From the NCBI GenBank assembly GCA_947453015.1, contig CANGFL010000137.1, positions 1 to 5,147 of the forward strand: a DNA stretch of 5,147 nucleotides, read 5' to 3'. Position 1 is the first letter of the stretch. Each line of letters opens with the position of its first letter. Source of the DNA: Oxalobacteraceae bacterium. Its GTDB lineage: Bacteria > Pseudomonadota > Gammaproteobacteria > Burkholderiales > Burkholderiaceae_D. Below, in pieces: positions 1-5,147 of this stretch. A program made the position numbers and the translations under genes. The notes below the pieces were generated by a model. It was not told the origin of the DNA and did no database searches. It saw only the letters and a list, made by a program, of their open reading frames with translations.

Positions 1-1
1 A

Positions 2-1162
2 ATGGTGCCGGCCTATTCGCTGCCAAACGCGATACGTTTCAACAGCGTACTGACAGAAGCGGCCAGTATGAATTTACGGCCTATTGAGTTGGGTCATGAC
101 GATATCGCATTTCTTCAATATACCGGTGGCACGACCGGCTTATCAAAAGGCGCGATGCTTAGTCATCGCAATGTCATCGCTAACCTGATGCAGAATGAAG
201 CGTGGCTACAGCCAGCTCTCGATAAAGAACCTAAGCTCGAATCATTAACCTTTGTGTGTGCATTGCCGCTGTATCACATTTTTGCACTCACTATATGCTG
301 CTTGATGGGCACTCGAATTGGTGGCTTGAATATTTTGGTTCCTAATCCGCGCGATATTCCTGGTCTTGTCAAAACGCTTTCTAAGTATCGATTCAATATG
401 TTCCCGGCAGTGAACACGCTTTATAACGGTTTGCTGAATAATCCTGATTTTGCCAAGATCGATTTTTCTATGCTTAAGCTTTGTAATGGTGGAGGTATGG
501 CCGTTCAAAGAGCGGTTAATGATCGCTGGCGCGCAGTAACGGGTAAGAGCATTGTGGAAGGCTACGGCTTATCGGAAACCGCTCCCGTGGCGACAGCGAA
601 TGCAGCGGATTCAGTGGAGTTCACCGGGACGATAGGTCTACCCATACCTTCTACTGAAATTGCTATTCTTGACGATGATGGGCGACCAGTACCTTTGGGT
701 CAGCCCGGTGAAATTGCTATTCGTGGTCCGCAGGTGATGGTGGGTTATTGGCAGCGTCCGGAAGAAACAAAGCAAGTTATGACAGCCGATGGATTTTTTA
801 AATCAGGCGATATTGGTTTCATGGATGAAAAAGGATACGTAACCATAGTCGATAGAAAAAAAGACATGGTCTTAGTATCGGGATTCAATGTTTATCCGAA
901 TGAAGTCGAAGGCGTGGTTGCCATGCATCCTGGTGTATTGGAATGCGCCGTCGTTGGCGTGTCTGATGCAAATACAGGCGAAGCCGTTAAACTGTTCGTT
1001 GTAAGGCGGGACCCCGAGTTAACTAAGGAAGCGCTGATGGCTTACTGCCACGATGAATTAACAGGGTATAAGCGTCCTAAAATTATTGAATTTCGTGATC
1101 AACTACCCAAGACCAACGTGGGCAAAATTCTCAGACGAGAATTGCGTGACGCAAAAGCTTAG
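2..1162 (+). CDS. fadD: Long-chain-fatty-acid--CoA ligase (FadD), C-terminal part, 5' truncated by window edge
   Basis: This enzyme activates long-chain fatty acids to acyl-CoA in two steps (ATP-dependent acyl-adenylate, then transfer to CoA) at the inner face of the membrane, feeding beta-oxidation and lipid synthesis. The visible 386 residues carry the full adenylate-forming core: P-loop YTGGTTGLSKG (residues 40-50 of the visible part), the YGLSET motif (188-193), the fatty-acyl-CoA synthetase signature around 263-294 with SGDIG (D270) and VDRKK (R285), the hinge region SGFNVYPNEVE, and the C-terminal PKTNVGKILRR with the presumed catalytic K375. E. coli FadD is about 560 residues, so roughly 170 N-terminal residues lie upstream. 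The ATG at base 2 is therefore an internal methionine, within the MVPAYSLPNAI stretch that resembles MVPAFHLPGA of E. coli FadD. It ends in TAG just before a hairpin. No frameshift or missing motif is seen. A related medium-chain acyl-CoA ligase is possible, but FadD is the best fit. Confidence 0.93.
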   Translation: MVPAYSLPNAIRFNSVLTEAASMNLRPIELGHDDIAFLQYTGGTTGLSKGAMLSHRNVIANLMQNEAWLQPALDKEPKLESLTFVCALPLYHIFALTICCLMGTRIGGLNILVPNPRDIPGLVKTLSKYRFNMFPAVNTLYNGLLNNPDFAKIDFSMLKLCNGGGMAVQRAVNDRWRAVTGKSIVEGYGLSETAPVATANAADSVEFTGTIGLPIPSTEIAILDDDGRPVPLGQPGEIAIRGPQVMVGYWQRPEETKQVMTADGFFKSGDIGFMDEKGYVTIVDRKKDMVLVSGFNVYPNEVEGVVAMHPGVLECAVVGVSDANTGEAVKLFVVRRDPELTKEALMAYCHDELTGYKRPKIIEFRDQLPKTNVGKILRRELRDAKA

Positions 1163-1195
1163 ACTGAAAATTTATAATTACCTGTTGCGAATTTT

Positions 1196-1229
1196 AGGCG
1201 TGATGGCTTCTGCCATACGCCTTTGATTT
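1196..1229 (+). terminator. Probable intrinsic terminator of fadD
   Basis: The arms are AGGCGT-G-ATGGC (1196-1207) and GCCATACGCCT (1212-1222). They pair over 11 bp with one bulged G and a TTCT loop. The stem is followed by the T-rich but interrupted run TTGATTT, which suits rho-independent termination of plus-strand transcription 34 bp after the fadD stop. Read on the minus strand, the stem is followed by AAAATTC, so it should not terminate the opposing thioesterase gene well. The T-tract overlaps that gene's stop codon. No folding energy was computed. Confidence 0.6.
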
Positions 1230-1629
1230 AAGTCAGTGGCGGCAAAGCTCTAGGTCGACGATTTTCGTCAGTCGCCACATAGGTGAGTGTCGCTTCAGTG
1301 ACTTTCACCACGTCGGATTCCAATCGATGTCGTTCTGCATAAACTTCTACATTCACAGTGATTGATGTTGTGCCTGTCTTTATGATCTTTGCATAAAAAG
1401 AGAGTAAATCACCGACAAATACAGGCTGTTTGAAAACGAATGAATTTACTGCGACCGTTCCTACGCGACCATTCGCGCGCCGAACAGCGGGTACAGCCGC
1501 GGCTAAGTCAACCTGAGCCATGATCCATCCACCAAATACATCGCCGTGAATATTTGCATCGGATGGCATAGGCATGACTCGTAATGTAGGCATACCCTCA
1601 GGTAGGCGAGTTATTTCAGCGTTGTTCAT
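1228..1629 (-). CDS. yciA: Acyl-CoA thioesterase, YciA-type hotdog fold
   Basis: This is a predicted cytoplasmic hydrolase of acyl-CoA to free acid and CoA, acting as an oligomer of single hotdog domains. Its 133 residues match the E. coli YciA length (about 132). Recognisable family segments are DANIHGDVFGGWIMAQVDLA (residues 24-43), which contains the Asp expected to be catalytic (D41), the GRVGTVAVNSFVFKQPV strand region (54-70) with VGDLLSFYA after it, GTTSITVNVEVYAE (86-99), and the C-terminal KVTEATLTYVATD...RPRALPP. The ATG at 1627-1629 is supported by a good Shine-Dalgarno, AAGGGAGA, about five bases upstream. The gene converges on fadD and diverges from the ABC exporter. A role in limiting or recycling acyl-CoA pools is inferred from the family and from facing fadD. 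Chain-length preference cannot be read from the sequence. Confidence 0.9.
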   Translation of the reverse strand: MNNAEITRLPEGMPTLRVMPMPSDANIHGDVFGGWIMAQVDLAAAVPAVRRANGRVGTVAVNSFVFKQPVFVGDLLSFYAKIIKTGTTSITVNVEVYAERHRLESDVVKVTEATLTYVATDENRRPRALPPLT

Positions 1630-1673
1630 TGAATCTCCCTTCGTCGCATCGATAGGTTAGTGATTTAAACGAT

Positions 1674-1702
1674 AAAATACCAGAGCTGAAGTAAAACGTA
1701 AG
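1674..1702 (-). promoter_or_regulatory. Candidate sigma-70 promoter for the thioesterase
   Basis: On the minus strand a -35-like CTTACG (1697-1702) is separated by 17 bp from TATTTT (1674-1679), which is preceded by TGG to give an extended -10 (TG-N-TATTTT). Transcription would begin near 1667 and give a leader of about 38 bases before the ATG at 1629. The -35 matches only three of six consensus positions, so the extended -10 and the spacing are the main support. No equally good plus-strand promoter for the divergent ABC gene was found in the 108-bp region. Confidence 0.35.
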
Positions 1703-1737
1703 AATTCCGTCGTTCATCCTTTCTGGTCCTCCCCGCC

Positions 1738-3573
1738 ATGCGCCATCACTCAAGCCGCCCAATAGCCGCTCCCGCCAATCAGGCGACGCGCGACGATTGG
1801 ACCACATTAAAAACACTACTTCCCTATCTGCTGGAATGGAAATGGCGTGTCTTGTTTGCGCTTCTAAGTTTGGTAGCCGCAAAGATGGCAAACGTCGGAG
1901 TGCCGTTGGTACTCAAACAGCTCATCGATAAACTGGCTCCTATGCCGGGTAATCCAGCTTATGCATTGGTTGTGCCTGTCGGATTACTGGTGGCGTATGG
2001 GCTATTGCGGTTGTCCGCAACAGTCTTTACTGAATTACGCGAATTTTTCTTCGCTCGTGTAACGCAACGAGCAGTTAGGACCATTGCGCTTAAAGTTTTT
2101 CGACACTTACATGCGCTGTCATTACGATTTCATTTAAATCGGCAGACTGGTGGAGTAACTCGGGATATAGAACGCGGAACGCGTGGCATTTCATCCCTCG
2201 TTTCTTACACACTGTTTAGCATTTTGCCGACCATCGTAGAAATTACTTTAGTGTTAGGTTACTTGAGCTTTCAGTACGACATCTGGTTTTCTGTGATCAC
2301 TATCGTTGCCTTAGTGACGTATGTGATTTTTACGATACTCATTACGGAATGGCGAACTCATTTTCGCCGTACGATGAATGATTTAGATTCTAAAGCTAGC
2401 ACCAAAGCGATAGATTCATTGCTTAACTACGAAACCGTAAAATATTTTGGTAACGAAGAATATGAAGCCAGTCGATATGATCAAGGTCTGCAAAACTATG
2501 AGCGCGCTGCAGTGCGCTCGCAAACATCACTTACGCTACTGAACACAGGTCAATCATTAATTATCGCCACCGCCGTCACACTCATACTGTGGCGCGCAAC
2601 GCTAGGTGTCACTGAAGGCAGCATGACCTTGGGTGATCTCGTGTTAGTAAACGCCTTTATGATTCAGCTATATATCCCACTAAATTTTCTTGGGGTGCTG
2701 TATCGCGAGATTAAGCAAAGCCTGGCAGACATGGAAAAAATGTTTGCGCTGTTAGATCAGCATCGCGATGTGGCAGATGCATCAAGTGCGCAGGCATTAG
2801 CCTTGGCTTCAGCGGAATTGCAGTTTAGTCATGTCGACTTTAGTTATGAATCAAATCGCCAAATCTTATTTGACATCGACTTTGTGGTCTCTGCAGGCAC
2901 TACTACAGCTGTAGTCGGGCATAGCGGTTCGGGCAAATCGACGCTAGCGCGCTTACTGTTTAGATTTTACGATGTGAATAGCGGTGCTATTTTGATTGAT
3001 GGCCAAGACATCCGTAAGGTAACGCAGATCTCGTTACGAAATTCCATAGGCATTGTTCCGCAAGACACGGTTCTATTTAATGACAGCATTGCTTATAACA
3101 TTGCGTATGGCCGACCTGGTGCAGCGCAAGATGAAATCATTGCAGCTGCTAAAGCGGCTTACATTCATGACTTTATTGTTAGTCTGCCAGATGGTTATGA
3201 AACAACCGTAGGAGAGCGTGGCCTTAAATTGTCGGGCGGTGAAAAACAGCGCGTAGCTATTGCACGCACCTTATTAAAAAATCCTGCCATCTTAGTATTC
3301 GACGAAGCGACCTCAGCGCTAGATTCCAAGGCTGAGCAAGCCATACAGTTGCAGCTGAAAGAAATTGCGCGTAATCGGACAACGTTAGTGATTGCTCATC
3401 GGTTGTCTACCGTAGCTGATGCAGATCAGATTTTGGTGATGGATCAGGGGCGCATAGTAGAGCGAGGAACTCACGCTCAACTTCTGGCAGCCGGTACTGT
3501 GTATGCCCAAATGTGGGAGCGCCAATTAGCAAGGCCTGAACCAGATGAAGAGTCATTTTCAAAAAGTGCGTAA
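1738..3573 (+). CDS. Atm1/HMT1-family ABC exporter (fused membrane and ATPase domains)
   Basis: This inner-membrane half-transporter should dimerise and use ATP to export glutathione-linked sulfur, Fe-S precursors or metal-glutathione adducts, the role known for mitochondrial Atm1/ABCB7 and bacterial homologues. Of 611 residues, the membrane domain spans about 35-325, with six hydrophobic segments near 37-58, 74-95, 152-175, 182-203, 268-288 and 300-322. It includes the family hallmark LLNYETVKYFGNE (228-240). The ATPase domain has an A-loop tyrosine (Y370), Walker A GHSGSGKST (394-402), Q-loop Q442, signature LSGGEKQ (498-504), Walker B ILVFDE with D522 and catalytic E523, D-loop SALD and H-loop H554, so it looks fully active. 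The ATG at 1738 is the first start after an in-frame TAA at 1699, and its MRHHSS...DWTTLKTLLPYL opening is typical of proteobacterial members. The upstream bases are pyrimidine-rich with no clear Shine-Dalgarno. Substrate is inferred; a lipid or drug exporter (MsbA-like) is less likely given the NYETVKYF motif. Confidence 0.93.
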   Translation: MRHHSSRPIAAPANQATRDDWTTLKTLLPYLLEWKWRVLFALLSLVAAKMANVGVPLVLKQLIDKLAPMPGNPAYALVVPVGLLVAYGLLRLSATVFTELREFFFARVTQRAVRTIALKVFRHLHALSLRFHLNRQTGGVTRDIERGTRGISSLVSYTLFSILPTIVEITLVLGYLSFQYDIWFSVITIVALVTYVIFTILITEWRTHFRRTMNDLDSKASTKAIDSLLNYETVKYFGNEEYEASRYDQGLQNYERAAVRSQTSLTLLNTGQSLIIATAVTLILWRATLGVTEGSMTLGDLVLVNAFMIQLYIPLNFLGVLYREIKQSLADMEKMFALLDQHRDVADASSAQALALASAELQFSHVDFSYESNRQILFDIDFVVSAGTTTAVVGHSGSGKSTLARLLFRFYDVNSGAILIDGQDIRKVTQISLRNSIGIVPQDTVLFNDSIAYNIAYGRPGAAQDEIIAAAKAAYIHDFIVSLPDGYETTVGERGLKLSGGEKQRVAIARTLLKNPAILVFDEATSALDSKAEQAIQLQLKEIARNRTTLVIAHRLSTVADADQILVMDQGRIVERGTHAQLLAAGTVYAQMWERQLARPEPDEESFSKSA

Positions 3574-3590
3574 AAATTCATTGTGATTAC

Positions 3591-3611
3591 TTGGTTATAG
3601 CGCTTAACCAA
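3591..3611. repeat. Inverted repeat between the ABC and glycerate kinase genes (possible operator or hairpin)
   Basis: Arms TTGGTTA (3591-3597) and TAACCAA (3605-3611) are perfect reverse complements around the 7-base spacer TAGCGCT. Symmetric positions T3595 and A3607 are separated by 11 bases, the T-N11-A geometry of LysR-type regulator boxes. If the T at 3598 is looped out, the pairing extends through AGC/GCT. It begins 17 bases after the ABC stop and ends 51 bases before the kinase ATG. No T-run follows it directly, so a strong intrinsic terminator is unlikely. No LysR-type regulator gene is in the window. Confidence 0.4.
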
Positions 3612-3617
3612 ACGGCA

Positions 3618-3636
3618 ATCATTCTTTTACAATGAT
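3618..3636. repeat. Second short inverted repeat upstream of glycerate kinase
   Basis: ATCATT (3618-3623) and AATGAT (3631-3636) are perfect complements around CTTTTAC. The stem is AT-rich and only 6 bp, so it would be weak as RNA. It sits 26 bases before the kinase start and 6 bases after the first inverted repeat. It may be chance or part of a regulatory site. Confidence 0.2.
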
Positions 3637-3662
3637 GATCTATCTTATTTGGCACCATCGTC

Positions 3663-4934
3663 ATGAATCCGCGAACCTTATTAATTGATAGCTTTCATGC
3701 AGCAGTTGCAGCGGCTGATCCACTAAAAATTCTTGCAACCCACCTGCCTCCTCCTCCTAAAGGGCGCACTTTGGTTGTGGGTGCAGGTAAGGCAGCCGCC
3801 AGTATGGCTCGTGCCGTCGAGCTGGCATGGCCTAGTACTGCACCCCTTGAAGGTTTGGTAGTGACTCGCTATGCGCATGGCTTAGAAACATCGCATATCA
3901 AGGTGATTGAAGCCGGTCATCCTGTACCTGATAGTGCGGGCGAGTTAGCTGCAGTAGAGATTCTTAATAGAGTCAGTGAATTAGGCCCAGATGATTTGCT
4001 TATTACCTTGGTATCGGGCGGTGGTTCTAGTCTTTTGTCATTGCCGGTTGAAAGCGTCAGCATGGCGGATCTCAAAAAAGTAACCAGTAGCCTTTTGCAT
4101 TCTGGCGCGCCTATTACAGAGATGAATATCGTTCGCAAGCATTTGTCGCGCATTCAGGGCGGTCGTCTTGCTGCTGCGTGTAAAGCGCCCGTGTTAACGT
4201 TGATTATCAGTGATGTCACCGGCGATGATCCAAGCGCGATTGCATCGGGTCCTACCTGTGCAGATCCTAGTACGTATCAAGATGCACTGGATGTACTTGA
4301 ACGATTTAACGTCGATGCACCTCAATCTGTTCTCGCTCACCTACGGGCTGGTAATTCTGGCCTGATAGAAGAAACTCCCAAGCCGGGCGATGCATCGGTT
4401 GCACATGCAGAAAATAAAGTGATAGCAACGGCCCATCACTGTCTGCAAGTGGCTGCAGATTTTTTTCGTGCTGCCGCTATCACTCCAGTGGTGTTGGGTG
4501 ACACGGTTACGGGTGAGGCCTCTGAAGTAGCTAAAGTGTATGCCGCCTTAGCGCGTGAAATTAGGGCACATAATCAACCGTTCAAGCCACCGGTTGCGTT
4601 GATTTCTGGAGGCGAGTGCACGGTCACTGTTCGTGGCAATGGTCGCGGTGGCCGTTGTGCAGAATTTCTTACATCACTGGCAGTTGAATTAGAAGGTTTA
4701 TCAAATATCTATGCATTGGCTGCTGATACCGATGGTATTGACGGCACCGAAGATAATGCAGGCGCTTTGTTGCTCCCTGATTCCGCAAGCAGAGCAGCTC
4801 AGCTTGGCTTGAGTGCAAAAACTTTGCTGGCAAATAACGATGGGTACAGCTACTTTAAAGCACTGAATGATCTGCTTGTAACCGGGCCTACGCGAACCAA
4901 TGTAAATGATTATCGCGTTATCTTGGTACTTTAA
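3663..4934 (+). CDS. ttuD: Glycerate 2-kinase, MOFRL (GckA/TtuD) family
   Basis: The predicted reaction is ATP-dependent phosphorylation of D-glycerate to 2-phosphoglycerate in the cytoplasm, linking glyoxylate, tartronate-semialdehyde or serine-cycle carbon to glycolysis. Relatives are often labelled hydroxypyruvate reductase after the old ttuD name, but the family is a kinase. The 423 residues show the usual two-domain plan. The N-terminal DUF4147 domain has VVGAGKAAASMA (K43), VSGGGSSLL (117-125), MNIVRKHLSRIQGGRLA (154-170) and ISDVTGDDPSAIASGPT (182-198). The C-terminal MOFRL domain has SGGECTVTVRG, GRGGRCAEF (327-335), AADTDGIDGTEDNAGA (353-368) and the closing GPTRTNVNDYRVIL. Length and ends are normal, so the gene appears intact. 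The ATG at 3663 fits the family start but lacks a clear Shine-Dalgarno. It lies 89 bp after the ABC gene and 31 bp before pyrC in the same direction. No other glycerate-pathway gene is in view. Confidence 0.92.
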   Translation: MNPRTLLIDSFHAAVAAADPLKILATHLPPPPKGRTLVVGAGKAAASMARAVELAWPSTAPLEGLVVTRYAHGLETSHIKVIEAGHPVPDSAGELAAVEILNRVSELGPDDLLITLVSGGGSSLLSLPVESVSMADLKKVTSSLLHSGAPITEMNIVRKHLSRIQGGRLAAACKAPVLTLIISDVTGDDPSAIASGPTCADPSTYQDALDVLERFNVDAPQSVLAHLRAGNSGLIEETPKPGDASVAHAENKVIATAHHCLQVAADFFRAAAITPVVLGDTVTGEASEVAKVYAALAREIRAHNQPFKPPVALISGGECTVTVRGNGRGGRCAEFLTSLAVELEGLSNIYALAADTDGIDGTEDNAGALLLPDSASRAAQLGLSAKTLLANNDGYSYFKALNDLLVTGPTRTNVNDYRVILVL

Positions 4935-4965
4935 AATCGTTTATTAAATTCAGAGTTATTTTCTT

Positions 4966-5147
4966 ATGTCAGATTCAGCCACTCCAACTAGCATCACACT
5001 AACGCGCCCCGACGATTGGCATTTGCATTTGCGCGATGATGCAGTTCTTCGAGATGTATTGCCACACACTGCACGTCAGTTTGCTCGCGCCATTGTGATG
5101 CCTAATTTAAAGCCGCCAGTAACTACCGTTGCGCTCGCTAAGGCGTA
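4966..5147 (+). CDS. pyrC: Dihydroorotase (PyrC), N-terminal part, 3' truncated by window edge
   Basis: This enzyme performs the third step of de novo pyrimidine synthesis, reversible cyclisation of N-carbamoyl-L-aspartate to L-dihydroorotate, using a zinc centre in the cytoplasm. Sixty complete codons are visible, starting [20 protein letters not shown]. The [11 protein letters not shown] block (residues 14-24) carries the metal-binding pair H19 and H21 and substrate-binding R23. [14 protein letters not shown] (42-55) carries N47. These correspond to H16, H18, R20 and N44 of E. coli PyrC, identifying the class II (roughly 340-residue) type. The start is fixed by alignment of [11 protein letters not shown] with E. 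coli; only a weak AGAG lies about 10 bases upstream. The 31-bp gap after the kinase gene, with no hairpin in it, suggests possible co-transcription. The frame is open to the window edge. Confidence 0.95.
   Translation, partial: MSDSATPTSITLTRPDDWHLHLRDDAVLRDVLPHTARQFARAIVMPNLKPPVTTVALAKA

Noticed and set aside
245..508. 87-codon open frame on the minus strand inside fadD
   Set aside because: It lies wholly within a strongly conserved FadD coding region and its translation shows no recognisable domain; it is a shadow frame.
1673..1678. TAAAAT as a plus-strand -10 box for the ABC gene
   Set aside because: No reasonable -35 hexamer lies 16-18 bp upstream (CGATAG at 17 bp), and the same bases form the better minus-strand extended -10.
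1718..1891. Upstream part of the 91-codon minus-strand frame (starting at 1891) that runs into the ABC gene
   Set aside because: This part is antisense to the ABC N-terminus and looks non-coding; only the short 33-codon portion from 1717 was kept as a weak observation.
3591..3636. The two inverted repeats as an intrinsic terminator for the ABC gene
   Set aside because: The stems are short and AT-rich and neither is followed directly by a T-run, so termination here is not supported.
3626..3646. TTTACA and TATCTT as a promoter for glycerate kinase
   Set aside because: The spacing is only about 9 bp, too short for a sigma-70 promoter, and no alternative hexamer fits at 16-18 bp.
3917..4153. 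78-codon open frame on the minus strand inside the glycerate kinase gene
   Set aside because: It overlaps the conserved DUF4147 core of the kinase, has no recognisable motif and no independent support.

Overview
The window looks like ordinary chromosomal core DNA from a gammaproteobacterium of moderate GC content (not computed). The evidence is a proteobacterial-type FadD, a YciA-type thioesterase, an Atm1/HMT1-type ABC exporter, a MOFRL-family glycerate kinase and a PyrC-type (class II) dihydroorotase. The lineage is inferred from protein character only; no 16S or other marker gene is present. No tRNA, rRNA, CRISPR array, insertion sequence, integrase or phage gene is visible.

Layout, left to right. 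Bases 2-1162 (+) are the C-terminal two thirds of a long-chain acyl-CoA synthetase whose start lies outside the window. A bulged hairpin with a T-rich tail (1196-1229) follows and probably terminates it. A short acyl-CoA thioesterase (1228-1629, -) faces it head-on. The thioesterase and the next gene are divergent and share a 108-bp control region (1630-1737), with one weak promoter candidate pointing toward the thioesterase. A full-length fused ABC half-transporter (1738-3573, +) comes next. After an 89-bp gap holding two inverted repeats lies a glycerate 2-kinase (3663-4934, +), followed 31 bp later by the first 60 codons of dihydroorotase (4966 to the window end, +).

Function. FadD and the thioesterase catalyse opposite steps, making and hydrolysing acyl-CoA, and their convergent placement is thematically coherent although they are not co-transcribed. 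The ABC protein is predicted to export glutathione-linked sulfur or metal species and keeps most of the glutathione-contact residues I recall from the bacterial Atm1 structure. Glycerate kinase feeds glycerate into glycolysis as 2-phosphoglycerate. PyrC makes dihydroorotate for pyrimidines. The kinase and pyrC may share a transcript because of their close spacing, but no common pathway is evident.

I found no convincing new biological system. The items most worth checking are the inverted repeat at 3591-3611, which has LysR-box geometry, the small upstream reading frame overlapping the thioesterase start, and the apparent absence of Shine-Dalgarno sequences before the ABC and kinase genes.
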